A stretch of DNA of 64,000 bases, taken from NCBI RefSeq assembly GCF_963583255.1, contig NC_084803.1:9352238-9416237 (forward strand). The letters are read 5' to 3'. Under the pieces are notes generated by a model, which saw nothing but the letters and a program-made list of their open reading frames with translations, was not told the DNA's origin and made no database searches. The stretch comes from Pyrus communis (taxonomy: Eukaryota; Streptophyta; Magnoliopsida; Rosales; Rosaceae). The position numbers were made by a program, and so were the translations under genes. Of the stretch, positions 1 to 11,879 are shown one piece after another (the first letter of the stretch is position 1; the number at the start of each line of letters is the position of its first letter).

Positions 1-565
1 TATTTTCCCAACTAAATGCTGTTTGACCTTTTTATCAATCATGATTCGTAAATTGGTGGTGATACAAAAAGAAGCAAAGTACCCCAAAAAACGAAAGTAC
101 ACAAGGAAGTTTTAGATGCGAGTCAGAGCACGGCAAAAGGACATATTCGTCATTCCACCCAAAAAGTGGACAACAACGTGATCACACTCACCCGACATTA
201 CCAAACGAAAAATAAATAAAAAACTCGAACCAAAAATCTGAGGACCCAAAAAAAAAAAAAAAAAAAAAGCCAATCCAATTGCGACGCGCACACGCTCTCT
301 CACTTCCACCAACGAAAGGAAAGGGTTTTTAGCCCTTCCACCGCCCCACGGACCCCTTTCTCTCTCCCTCTCTCCCTCTCTCTTGACATCCGAGGAGAGA
401 AAAAACAAACCAATACCCGCAATCCGAATCCCTTTTTTCGTTCGGGGATTTAAATCCAATTGGACAGGATTCAGCGTCCGTTTTCGCTGAGTCTTTCGTT
501 GTTGCTGTTCTCCGTCTTTGTTCTTGATCGGACGGCTGAGATTCTTCTGGAGATTAGATCGAGGT
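1..565 (+). promoter_or_regulatory. Promoter and 5' leader of eIFiso4G
   Basis: No gene is seen here. The stretch is AT-rich with a poly-A run near 249-268 and a pyrimidine-rich CT tract at about 355-385, typical of plant housekeeping leaders. The transcript start is not visible; the coding start at 566 lies about 180 bases after the CT tract. Small minus-strand reading frames here are low-complexity and were not accepted. Confidence 0.5.
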
Positions 566-3500
566 ATGCAGCAGGGTGATCAACCGGTGTTGAGCTTGAG
601 ACCTGGTGGCGGTCGCGGTAGACTCCTTGGTCCTCGCTTCGACTCCTCCTCCTCCGCCGCTTCCGGGCCGTCGTCTTCATCATCTTCGTCGTCTTTGGCT
701 TTCGGTTCCTTTTCTTCTGATCTCCCTCTCCTCCGTCCCCATGGCGGCGCTCCCCCCAATTTCTCTATCAAGGTAAACTTATGAAATCTCTCCACTTTCT
801 TTGGATCTTGGTTTTTACCGCCCTGTAATTTTATTTTATTTTTGCATCTGGATGTATGATTTGATTTGAATTTGTTGATTTAGGAATAAGAAGCCTGTAA
901 AGTTTGCTTCTTTGGATTGAATTATGTGCAAACAAAGATGGGTTCGTATCAACTTTGAATGTGATTTGAGCAACCCTTTAATGATTTTAGCTCCCCCACC
1001 GACCCTTGAAACTCATTTGAGTATTTGAATAGATGAAAATCTTTATCTATATCATATGGAGGTTTCCTTGCAAGTAATTTTAAGAAGTCAATGTCCTAAT
1101 TCTTGGCGGGGCGCTTAGTTTGTGTGCCTGCTGTAAATATGGACGAACAACTGCATGTAGGCTTTAGGTGGGCAAGCATTGAGTCGTAGGTTGCCCATAA
1201 AGGACCTACAAACATCGGATTCATCCAATAGTGTATAATTTGGAGTTGGCTACTTTGCAAGTTGGAGCTTGTGTTTGCGCTGTAATGTGGCCACACTTTC
1301 TGAACTCTTTTTTCATGACAGGCTGGAGATGCACGGTTTGAGGGTCGTGAGCGAGTGAAGTACACCAGAGACCAGATCCTACAGCTTAGAGAGGTATTCA
1401 ATCTTATAATGTACTTGATGTTGAACAGTAGTATTATTTTGAACTAAAATGATGATGCATTCTCATGAAAACTTTACTGATCTCTGGAATATTGTACCGC
1501 TTCTTTGTAGGCTGTTGTGCTCCCTGATGAAATTCTAAAAGTGAAACAAGAAGTTGAAGCTGAATTTTTCAGTGGTGAAGATCAGAGCTGGGGTCGTGCA
1601 GAAACAAATGTGAGTTTCTGTCTGACTATTATTACTTCTATTTCAACGATTGAAGTATTGAAGTTGATGGGACTGTATATTCGATATCATCAATTTCAAA
1701 TATCTTTGGTCATTAAACTTCATAATGCTCGAATTCTTTTTATTGGTGTGATTAGTTATGTAGCCTTGAAGTTAGTGATCTCCATATTTATGATATTAGC
1801 TGCGTGCTTTATAAAAGACTCCTAATTTTTTTATTTACCTATTCAGCTGCCAGCTCAATCTCCAACTCCATCTCCAGCTCAAAATCGTTATTCGGAGCCC
1901 GACAGCCGGGATTGGCGTGGCCGTTCTGCACCAATTCCTGCCTCTGGAGAGGAACGGTCTTGGGATACTCTTCGGGAGAATAAAGAGTCTGGTAATCGGT
2001 TTGATTACAGACAGCAAGATGCAAATCAGGCTCAATTTGCGAGGACACAGAACCAAGGGGTATATATTTTAAGAACAGTTTAATTTTATCTCCATAGTTT
2101 TTCCTATCTGTAATTTTGGTTTGTATTTGTTTCCTGATTATCTTTTGTGTTGAGTTTTGCCTCAGGGAATAGATTATAGTCTTTTCTCATGCAGTTATAT
2201 CTAGCGGGAGTAGGTTGAATGTGCACCCTTTGCTAAAATTGTTTGGTTCTGGCGTATTCTTTTGTGCTTTTTAACTTCTGTGCTTGTATATGAGGACAAC
2301 ATTGACTCGGATTTATTTCTGATACAATTGGTTTCTCATAATTTCAGGGAGGGCCCGCTCCTACTTTAATCAAAGCTGAGGTGCCATGGTCAGCTAGAAG
2401 GGGTACTCTATCTGATAAGGACCGTGTGTTGAAAACTGTGAAGGGGTAATATGTCATGAAATATCAGCATATTGTATTACATCTTGATTATTTGCTCTCT
2501 ATTTCCCACATATAATCATGGGATTACCCTTCTGTCCCAAGTTGTCATTGTTTGGTAATGTTTTGGTTTAGATAGATGTCTGTGAGAACATTGTGTTTAA
2601 TGGCATTCACTTTATGTTTCTATGCAGGATTCTGAACAAGCTGACTCCGGAGAAGTTTGATCTCCTCAAAGGGCAACTTATAGACTCTGGCATTACATCG
2701 GCTGATATCTTAAAGGTTTTATTTTTTTATATACCCTTATTATAATGTGCTTTTCAGTTTTGTTTTATTACTTCTGGCAACTGTACTCACAATTTTCCTT
2801 GCATTCCAGGGGGTTATTTCACTGATATTTGATAAGGCCGTGCTAGAACCTACATTTTGCCCCATGTATGCTCTTCTGTGTTCTGATCTTAATGAAAAGC
2901 TTCCTCGGTTCCCCTCAGATGAACCAGATGGTAAAGAAATCACTTTCAAGCGCATCCTCTTGAATAACTGCCAGGAGGCTTTTGATGGCACTGACAAATT
3001 GAGAGAAGAAGTTAGACAGTTGACTGCCCCCGAACAAGAGATGGAGCGTAGGGATAAAGAAAGATTGGCCAAGATTCGTACTCTGGGAAACATTCGTTTA
3101 ATTGGAGAGCTTCTGAAGCAGAAGATGGTACCTGAAAAGATTGTACATCACATTGTTGCGGTTCGTCTTGGATTTCCTCCTCCTTTGCCCTTGTTCAGCA
3201 ATTACTCTTCAATATGTTGTTCATGGTTATTTTTTATGTGAAACAGGAACTCTTAGGATCTGATAACAAAATTTGTCCTGCTGAGGAAAACGTGGAAGCA
3301 CTATGTCATTTTTTTACCACAATTGGAAAGCAGCTTGATGAGAAGCCAAAATCACGCAGTATAAACGATATGTACTTCAGCCGAATGAAGGAACTGACAA
3401 CAAACCCTCAATTGGCTCCAAGGTTGAGGTTCATGGTTCGTGATGTAATTGATTTGCGTTCCAACAACTGGGTTCCCAGACGTGAAGAGGTAGGCCATTG

Positions 3501-4665
3501 TCATATGTGCTCGACTTGTATATTAAATTGCTAATGTTTTTTGAACTAATAGTCATCTTATTTTGAAATTTGATCACAGATAAAAGCCAAAACCATCACT
3601 GAAATACATACAGAGGCAGAAAAAAATCTTGGATTGCGTCCAGGGACTACTGCAAGCATCCGAAGTGGTCGTAATGTTTCTGGTGCTCAAGGGAGTACCA
3701 GCCCTGGGGGATATCCCAACAACCGACCTGGTTTAGGGGGTATGATGCCTGGAATGCCTGGAATGCCTGGAATGCCCGGAACAAGGAAGATGCCTGGGAT
3801 GCCTGGAATGGATAATGACAATTGGGAGGTTCAGAGGAACCGGTCAACGCCAAGGGGTGATGGGTTTGGTATGCAGCCTGGTGGTGGGCGTGGCCAGGTG
3901 CCGCTGGTTGGAAAATCAACATCTGTGAACACAAGGCTGTTACCTCAGGGTAGTGGTGGCCTTGGCAGTGGCAAACCTAGTGCCTTACTGCAGGGTAGTG
4001 GTGCCCCTCCTGCTCGTCCATCTGACCATGCTTATGGTGCAGAGCCTGTAGCTCAAGCGCCAGTGCCTGCTAGACCTGTTGTTGCTCCTTACGTAGCACC
4101 GGTTGTTGAAAAACCACAAGCTCCAGCTCCAGCTCCAGCTGCGGTTCCAAAGTTGAAACGAGATGAGCTTAGGAGAAAAACAATCTCCCTTTTTGAGGAA
4201 TATTTCAGTATCGGACTCTTAGATGAAGCATTACTGTGCGTGGAGGAGCTAGAGTCTCCTGCTTACCATCCCGAGGTTGTCAAGGAAGGTATCACCCTTG
4301 CACTAGAGAAGAGTCAACCATGTGTTGGACCACTCGTGAAGCTTCTTGAGTATTTGTTTTCTAAGAAGGTGCTTACGACTAGTGACATAAGGAGTGGGTG
4401 TTTACTCTATGCATCTATCCTGAACGATGTTGGCATAGACCTGCCAAAAGCGCCAACTAACTTTGGTGAAATTATAGGGAAATTAGTCTTGGTTGGAGGT
4501 TTGGATTTCAAGGTGGTGAAAGATGTCCTGAAGGGGGTGGACGACGACTATTTCCAGAAAGCTATATTGGATGCTGCAGTGGAGGTCGTTAGATCTAGTC
4601 CGTCAGGACAAGGCCTGTTGGAATCACAAGCATCTGATATTGACGCGTGCCGTAGCCTATTCTAG
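566..4665 (+). CDS. EIF(ISO)4G1: Eukaryotic translation initiation factor isoform 4G (eIFiso4G)
   Basis: Scaffold subunit of the plant-specific eIFiso4F cap-binding complex, bridging eIFiso4E, eIF4A and eIF3 in the cytosol. Nine coding exons fit in frame: 566-772, 1322-1393, 1511-1609, 1847-2059, 2348-2445, 2628-2715, 2810-3160, 3247-3489 and 3580-4665, giving 818 residues, close to the family's roughly 780. Exon 2 carries the eIF4E-binding motif YTRDQIL (Y-x4-hydrophobic-L). The MIF4G domain begins near residue 220 ([19 protein letters not shown]) and continues through exons 6-8. A Gly/Met/Pro-rich linker with MPG repeats follows, then an MA3 domain at about residues 650-765 ([17 protein letters not shown]). 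The upstream frame from 518 begins with another Met, but 566 fits the family start MQQGDQ. Identity is secure; the paralogue number is a guess. Confidence 0.95.
3743..3811 (+). repeat. MPG tripeptide-coding microrepeat inside eIFiso4G
   Basis: The nine-base unit ATGCCTGGA and near variants repeats here, encoding Met-Pro-Gly units in the linker between MIF4G and MA3. One interruption encodes TRK. Such repeats change length easily by slippage. Confidence 0.85.
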
Positions 4666-5640
4666 GAAGCATCCTCGGACATATTTGCACGCACGAGCAC
4701 ACTCGAGTTTCTGTAACCACGTGGGACTACACTCGCCCTCCTTTTCGGGTGAGTGATTTGTATTACACAATAGATGTGATAAGGTGGAGATGCCAAGGGA
4801 CAAGACAGGTACTTTTTACTTGAGCTGTATATTTTCCGAGGTCGTAGTTAGTGTGTGTTTAAGGAGGAAAGAAGTCGAAATCATAATGCGATGGATTTTG
4901 CTCTCGAGACGAGGATGGCTTAATCGCGTGCTGAATTTTCTCGAAGGATCCCGTTGTTTTTTGTACTCAATTAGTTTTGTTTTTGTCATTTTTTTAATCT
5001 TCCGGACTGATTAATTTTAGTTCAATGTTGGAACTAGCTCATAAAATGCCTTGTCTTTATATTCCCACTGTGAAATGAAATCGATATGAATTTGAGTGCA
5101 AATTTTCGTGTTTCGCTTTTCACAATATCGAATTTACATTTTTGTGCTGCTTTGCCGAGATTCACGAAGCCTAACAGCCAACGGGATCCTCTCTCGATCT
5201 TTTTATGAGGATCCTGGAGATTTGTGTTTGTTCATTGTAAGTTTTTGTCAAGTACTGTTTATGTTTATTTTTAAATAAAAATATTTAAAATGAATTTTAA
5301 CTGCATGATATACGATGAACAAATACAATCCACAAATCTCTAGAATCCTTACAAAGAGGATCCTGCAAGGATCCAGACTCGCCTAATAGGACCGGAGTGA
5401 CTGCCGTCAGAGAGTGGCGCATTTTGTATCTTCGTGGCCGATCCATCTTCATCCTCTACTCTCGGTCTTATTCCGAATGCGAGTATTCACCTACGGCTGA
5501 TAAACTGAAAGCAGGAGTTCATTTGAAAGTGTTTTTAACATGATTGAAAGCCTTTAGAGAAAATGTTTTTGAATTTCAAACTCATTTAAAGTGGTTTCTG
5601 TAACAGGAAGCAATTTTTTTTACTACTTCGTGTATTACAC
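4666..5640. other. 3' flank of eIFiso4G and intergenic DNA
   Basis: The 3' UTR is probably 4666 to about 5090; an AATGAAAT-like signal lies near 5073. The rest is AT-rich and contains the hairpin MITE listed at 5178-5378. No coding evidence was seen. Confidence 0.5.
5178..5378. mobile_element. Hairpin MITE with GGATCC-rich terminal inverted repeats
   Basis: The left arm (GGGATCCTCTC... then GAGGATCCTGGAGATTTGTG) is mirrored on the right by an inverted arm whose reverse complement reads GGATCCTTGCAGGATCC... then AGAGATTTGTGGATTG. The arms are roughly 80 bases with an AT-rich centre. Exact ends and target duplication are unclear. Confidence 0.7.
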
Positions 5641-6216
5641 TCTCACGTTTTTTACGACTACGTGGATAACTCTTTTAGCTTGGGTATTTCTAAATATACC
5701 AAATGAGTAGTGTTTTTTAATAATTTTTTAGCCATCTCCCTCACTTTCTAACAAAAATATTGAATTAAAACTTATTATTAATATTTTACTTTTCCTTTTA
5801 CGAAGGATTACCGATTAGTTGGTACATAGAACTTTCAACGGAATTTTGTATAAAAAGATTGCATAAATAAAACCAAAAGTTCAAAGCAGAGAAAATTTTC
5901 CCCCGAGATTGGGCAGAGTGACAGAGAAATGTCAGGCAGCGAACAACGGAGACAGATTGTTTGCCCTCCTGTTTGTGAGTATTCTTTCCATTCTCTTGTA
6001 TTTTATACGATTACGATTAAGTCACGTCGATATTTTATATCGATTTTTTTATAGAAATAATAAGACAAAAAATAATAGAAATATAAAATGTTGACGTGGC
6101 TTAACCGTGACAGCACAAATAGGAGGGAATGGGAAGGGCACCCAAATAGGAGGGCAGACAATCTACCCCTGCGAACAACAGCAAGTTGCGCAGTCAGTAG
6201 CAGACGAGCAGTCGCT
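5640..6216 (+). pseudogene. Truncated tandem copy of the MPS1 promoter and start of exon 1
   Basis: This stretch is a diverged direct copy of about 6515-6985. It matches through the promoter (CTTTCAACGGAATTTTGT), the leader (GAGATTGGGC, GAGTGACAGAGA) and the start codon at 5929 with the first coding residues MSG-EQ. The MPS1-like coding sequence resumes at 6171 after a 223-base insertion and stops matching at GTCGCT (6216). No later MPS1 exon follows, so it cannot make MPS1. It may still have promoter activity; that is inference. Confidence 0.85.
5948..6170. mobile_element. Mutator-type MITE with perfect 9-bp target duplication
   Basis: The 223-base element sits inside the duplicated MPS1 exon 1. 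It is flanked by identical 9-base copies GCGAACAAC at 5939-5947 and 6171-6179, a length typical of Mutator-like elements. Its ends are long inverted repeats: the left starts GGAGACAGATTGTTTGCCCT, and the reverse complement of the right starts AGGGGTAGATTGTCTGCCCT. Similarity of the arms extends about 90 bases inward. No coding capacity. Confidence 0.9.
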
Positions 6217-6615
6217 AATTGGTTAAGGTTAGAAAGTCGTGTCAATAACATGTTATAAATAGGTAAAAGTTAGAGATATGACATTTGCTAAGGACAAGAG
6301 CGAAGCGGGTGAAAAATATCACACTGTTTAGTTTCGTAATTATAACACAAAAGGAATGCAGGTAAAAGAGGAAGAGAGGTATACTGATATTATTACTTTC
6401 ACTTCTTTTCTTTGTTGTGTATTATAATCAAACACGAAGTACTCTTTATATATAGCCACTTCCGTGACAAACACAAAAAGTGAGGACTAATTTTACAACA
6501 TTAACTTCAATCTATCTCACGTTTCTAGCACTTTCTAGTCCGTCAATAACTCCTTTAGCTTCAGTATTTCTAACAAATTGCCAAATGAGGAGTAATTTTT
6601 ACTAATTTTTTTAAG

Positions 6616-6772
6616 AAAATTTTAACGAAACATTTTCAGTATTGTTCATCTTTAACAAAAAAAATATTTTTACTCTAAAAAATCACTCATGTACTATTCA
6701 CTTACAATACATTTTTATTATTTTAATTGAAACTCAAAGTTTTCAAATCATTTTCATTAATTTTTTTTTTTG
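6616..6772. mobile_element. MITE-like dispersed repeat in the MPS1 promoter
   Basis: This block carries TTTTAACGAAA, a TATTCACTT-type core and AAACTCAAAGTTTTCAA, and is related to 47731-47866. It is missing from the older promoter copy at 5640-5900, where flanking sequence runs on without it, so it inserted after the promoter duplication. Confidence 0.6.
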
Positions 6773-6938
6773 AACTGTTTGCTTTATTATTAATATTTAC
6801 ATTTCTTTTTACGGAGGATTACCGATTAATTGACACATAAAACTTTCAACGGAATTTTGTTTAAAAGATGTATAAATAAACCAAAAGTGGAAAGCAGAGC
6901 AAATTTTCCCGCGAGATTGGGCGGAGTGACAGAGAGAA

Positions 6939-9413
6939 ATGTCCGGCGGCGAACAACAGCAAGTAGCGCAGTCAGTGGCGGACGGGCAGTCGCTGAGGGT
7001 AGCCGTCGCCATCTCTCTTCTCCGATCAAAACTTCTCCAAAATCAGCCCCTTCCTCCTCCTCCACCCTCTGTCGATCAATCCGACGCTCTCCGATGGAAG
7101 CGAAAGGTCTCTCTCGCATCTTTGAATTGAATGCACTTGAATTCCGATCACAATTTCGTTAAATTCTGAAATCCAAGAAGAAGCCTAATCAATTGAGTTG
7201 TGCATCAGGCCAAGGAGCGAAAGCTCGAGCTTTTGAGACTCCGGCAGGATCTCAACGAAGCTGAAGGTCCTCTCTCTTCCTCTCTCTCTCTCTCTCCATC
7301 CATAAGCTGCTCAATCCTTAGTTTGATGTACTTTTCGGTTTCAGACGCTTCGCAGTGCGACTTGTTCCCGGAGAGCGCTTCCTGCAAGTGTTATTTCTTC
7401 GATGATTTGGGGAAATTAAGCCCTAGCAAGCGGCTTCCAGATCCCTCTCAATGCAGATTCAATGACGTCTTGCGACGCAGATTTCTTCGACACAGTTCTC
7501 ATTACCATTCTCTTTCTCGTATTCTCATCAACTTTGTGTATGCACTTCGTTTCTAACAAATCATTTTTCTTGCAGTGCGTTTCAAGGAAAGGAGAAGAAG
7601 AAGGACAAGCGGATCGTCCCAGCGCCGCAATTTCTCAGGTGCATTGGGCTTTGATTTAATTTAATTTTATGGCAATTTAATCCTATTGTATCGATTCCTA
7701 CCATTTTCCGGCTTTAAATTCTGTTATTTTATCATAAGATATTTAAGAGCTTTGTAATTTGGGGGTTTTGCGGAAAGTCATATGCATTTAGTAATTGCTA
7801 ATGCAGACACAAACAGTGAAGATGAAATGGAGCAGCTTAGAGCTTCGATCGATTTTCTTGTGGAGCTTTGTGAAACCGATTCTCCTGTTAGATCCGTAGC
7901 TCACTTTATCATTTGCCTTTTCCCTTTCGAAAAACAAAGAAACGGTTAATTATAGGTTGATTTTCTGGTGTGTTAATTGTAATCATATGCTTTCGTTTTA
8001 ACTTGGATTCATTGGAATTTCAGGTAGACGATGCTAATTTTGTGAACTGGTCACACCAAGCTGTAGATTTTATTCTAGGTAGCATGCTTGTTTCGTGTTT
8101 TGATTGATCATGATCCGAAATAATCTATGGAGCAGGCACACTGAATTTATGTTTCCAAATTTCTTGAAGCTTCACTGAAGAATCTGTTATCCACGGGAAA
8201 TAATGTGGAACTCATAGAAGGAATTATCAACAGCTTAATCACGCGTTTGGTTAGACGAATGTGTTTCCCGTTGCAGGGAAATGGTAAGCTATTGTTTCCA
8301 ATTAGGTTGTGGATTACAATTTTCTTTCATTGTTAATCTATCATTTCGCTAATTGTGTTACTAATACTTTTTTCCAGGATCAGAACACTCTGAATCTGAG
8401 GCTCAGTTTTTCGTTCAGCATTTGATCCGAAAGGTTGGAAGCGAGCCTTACATTGGACAACGTGCATTATTCGCAGTTTCTCAGAGAATTTCTGTCCTGG
8501 CGGAAAATTTCCTCTTCAAAGATCCATTTGATGATGCTTTTACAAACATGCATCAATGCATGTTCATACTGTAAGCATTCCAGATCCACAAAACACATTC
8601 TCGACTGTGATCATCTCTCCAATTTTTTCATCAGTTCCTCTTATTCATTAGGGACCGAAACCCAACTTGCTTGTTTTCAGCATCCTTTTTTTCCTTGACA
8701 ATTTGGATATAAAACGTTGTTTGAGGATCCACAATTCCAAATACTGAGCAGAAAGGCATTACCATGGGATTTGAGATCCGTCCTTTGAGTGGCAAAAATC
8801 CGTTAATAGTCTCATTATTTCCCTAGACAAAAAAGCATCCTACTTTCTTCCCTCATGTTTCTTCCACCGAGTCTGCAGAATTGTGGATGGTTCCTTGTCA
8901 GTTTACCTAAGGTTAACCAGCATAACTTTGAAGTGCATATTTTTAACTTTTACATTCTTCATCAGTTTCCTACGGAACGAGATTTTGATATGATTTCTTG
9001 TAATGTGGATGACAGGATCCAGCTTACTGAGTTTTTGGTTTCCGATTACTTATCTGAATGGTCAAAGGACGAAGGTTTCAACACCAGTATGTGTAGTAAT
9101 TGCTACTCATTTCACAAACTTTCGACATCCTTGCGTTTTTTCTATCCATATACAATGCAGCAAATGCCAATTTACCTTCCAGATATTTTGAAGTGAGAAA
9201 TAATCGAACGGCGGTTTGATATTTGCAGTGCTGTTTGAAGAGTGGGTGGCATCAGTTCTTCAAGCACGTAAAGCATTAGAAGTTTTGGAGAGCAGAAACG
9301 GGCTTTATGTGATGTACATGGATCGAGTGGTAGGCGAATTGGCAAGACTCGTGGGCCAAAATATGTCCCTGCAGAAGCTCAATCGTGAAGTTCTTGACAA
9401 TCTGTTTCACTAA
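6939..9413 (+). CDS. MPS1: MULTIPOLAR SPINDLE 1 / PRD2-like meiotic protein
   Basis: In plants this nuclear protein (also called PRD2) is needed for meiotic double-strand break formation and bipolar spindles. Ten exons join in frame: 6939-7106, 7209-7266, 7345-7494, 7576-7638, 7807-7895, 8024-8078, 8170-8283, 8378-8570, 9016-9086 and 9229-9413, giving 381 residues, about the family length. Recognised blocks are AVAISLLRSKL and DALRWKRKAKERK near the N-terminus, CDLFPESASCKCYFFDDLG, VNWSHQAVDFIL, LIRKVGSEPYIGQR, DPFDDAF, and the C-terminal LFEEWVASVLQARKALEVLE plus RNGLYVMYMDRV. The exon 5 donor could be 7886 instead of 7895, since both keep frame. Identification rests on remembered family sequence. 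The promoter holds a MITE, and a broken tandem copy of promoter plus exon 1 lies upstream. Confidence 0.87.
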
Positions 9414-10212
9414 ACCTCATCTCTGCAAATTATTTTACGAATTATTTTTCTTTTGGAACTTTGTCAATTCGCAGCTGATATCTTTTAAATTTCTTAAAAG
9501 GTTGAGATTTATGTCAATTGAGGGAAACCTCGCCAGGTAGAATTGGCGGGAGTCAGCATGCTTTTGTGAGAGATGTCAATACGTGTGGGTGCTGATGATG
9601 ATATTTCCTAGTCAAAGTTCCTTTCCGACAATAACGACACTGCATTTTTTGTACCGCATGCGAGCACGGGCATCCGTGTGAATTGATATGAGTTGGATTT
9701 GAGACTTTTTTCAAACTTTTCGAAAGCAAAGTGCAATTAGATGTATTTTATATATCCATATGATGAAGTCCTTGAATTTCTAAAATGGTGCATAAAGAAG
9801 TGTTTCGAATTATTGCTATTTGACTCGAATCAGAAATTGAATTCACTGTTTAACATTACTGGTCAAAGGTTTCGAGTGAGATGGGACAACCCCGAGACCA
9901 CTGCCTAATTAATATCATGAAATCAGGATCAATGTATCAATGCAAGAAAATATATTCAACTTTGATGCCCGAGGATAATACTTAGGTTTTCACTAATGAG
10001 TACTCTATGTATTTTTTTTCGGATTTGTTTTAATCAGGAAATGACATGTGTCTCTTGTTTTTTAAAGTTCAAAAAAAATTAATAACATGTCCATTGTTTT
10101 TTAAAACAATAAAACATGTGTTAAAATATTATTGGACAAAACCAAAAAGTGAGTACTCAAGTATTATCCTTTTAATTATATATTTATGATTTATCCATAA
10201 TTAGTACTAAAC

Positions 10213-10374
10213 AAGTTTTTTTTTTTGAACAAACGCTATTATCTATATTAAAAGAGAGGAGGTGAGCTTAGCCTCATAACAAGTTAGCAATATTTAAATT
10301 CGCATTTAGTGAGAATTGAACCTAAAGCTTTTTATTTACAAGTAAAAAGAAACATCGTTAAACCGTAGTACTTC
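10213..10374 (-). mobile_element. tRNA-derived SINE, minus strand
   Basis: Read on the minus strand it starts GTACTACGGTTTAACG (A-box like), passes GGTTCAATTCTC (B-box like), then the tail GAGGCTAAGCTCACC, and ends in a run of A (plus-strand T run at about 10216-10226). A related plus-strand copy is at 34868-35023. Confidence 0.7.
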
Positions 10375-10766
10375 AATGTATAATAGTAAACAAGTTAGAA
10401 TTAAACGGTTTATTATCTGCTTTGATGACTCACATGAAAATGTGTGGACTAATAGTCTTTGCTCGATGACTCACTTAAAAGCACAAATTCTAGCGTAAAG
10501 AGCTGGATTAGGTATTTATGCGATAAACTTATACGAAATGAATATATTGTCACCTTAGTGCCTCAATCTTATCATGCATGATAGCTAAATTGAGACGTCA
10601 AACTGAAGGCGTTCCCATTTCATACAAGGGACAAGTTACTGATGCTATATACTTTGCACATAAATCAAGGAAGACTCGCCAATCATGTCCACATCACCTA
10701 CAAAGGAAGACTCGTTAATCGTGAGCTAAATCATCGTTGGAAGGAAGGAGGGGTTGGCTGGGGGGA

Positions 10767-10957
10767 ACAGATCCCCTCTCGATCTCTACCATCAAATTTT
10801 AGGAATTCGGATAGAATTTGATCTAAGGGATATAATTATTATAATTTTTAGAGATGTTTCTTGTTTTTAATCTTTGGATCAAATTTCAAGAACTCAAATT
10901 TTCAGATCCTTAGATTTTGATGGGAGAGATCCAGAGAGAATCTCTTTTCTCAGCTGG
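10767..10957. mobile_element. Hairpin MITE
   Basis: Left arm AGATCCCCTCTCGATCTCTA then CATCAAATTTTAGGAATTC. The reverse complement of the right arm reads AGATTCTCTCTGGATCTCTC then CATCAAAATCTAAGGATC. Arms are about 70-90 bases with imperfect pairing. No open frame. Confidence 0.65.
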
Positions 10958-11804
10958 GCACTTGCTCTCTCTCATATTTTCTATGTAGAGGCCTTTCTAA
11001 GCCTTCCTTTTCCTCCTTAGAGATATCCTAGCTCCTCTCTATGTAAATGTAATAGCTCCTCAAATACTCAAATACAAATCCAAATAAAATGAATGTAGCC
11101 TAATTAAAGTGAACCATTATAAATTCTCCTGTTTATTTTGTGTTTAAAATTTTGTTGATACACTCAATATTTTCATAAAAATATTTAAAAAATCAGAGAA
11201 AGACATGGAAATGGTGGGTGAAGTCTAAACTTCACCTCTTATCGAAAACACTCTTACATTTAGACTAAAATTAACATATATCGTTAATATTTTTGATATA
11301 TTTGTTAAATATCAGAGACACTCTTGTATTTTGTCCAAATGAATGTTTGCCAATCCCTAAAGTTTCATTTTAAATTTTCATCCTTCCCATCAAAAGCAAC
11401 TGATATCAATATTCAATTTATTCGTTAATATTTCCACAAATTTGCATATCAATATTTCCACTATACTATTATTTTAAACACTGTATTTATTATGTACTAA
11501 TTACGACATAACCCATTAAGTTGTCATCTCAGTTTTTTGCAACAATGCAAGTCATTCTATTTCATATAAATCGTCACATGCACACATAACATAACCCAAT
11601 GCTTAAAAAAGATTTTTCAGTGTGCCCGAAACACAAGACAAAATATTACATATCCGGTATCTCGTGTTTCAAACACACTAAAGAATCTATGCAATACTTG
11701 GTCTCATCCACTAGAGGGACCCCACACGATTGAGTGCAATAGTGATGTCTGTTGGGCATAATATTCTTCCCGCGGAAGAACCTATGGATGCTACAACCCA
11801 GCCG

Positions 11805-11812
11805 TATATATA
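11805..11812 (+). promoter_or_regulatory. TATA box of the first small peptide gene
   Basis: TATATATA lies about 87 bases before the likely start codon at 11892, a plausible plant promoter spacing. Confidence 0.5.
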
Positions 11813-11879
11813 TTCGTTCTTTGGAAGAGTAAAGCATCAGAAGTCTGAAAAACAACACCAACTACTCTTGGCCTGAAGA

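Larger units (their letters stand above)
9414..11879. other. Intergenic DNA between MPS1 and the peptide cluster
   Basis: About 2.4 kb without credible coding sequence. It includes the 3' UTR of MPS1, a SINE (10213-10374), a hairpin MITE (10767-10957) and AT-rich spacer. The last 80 bases hold the promoter of the first small peptide gene. Confidence 0.6.
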
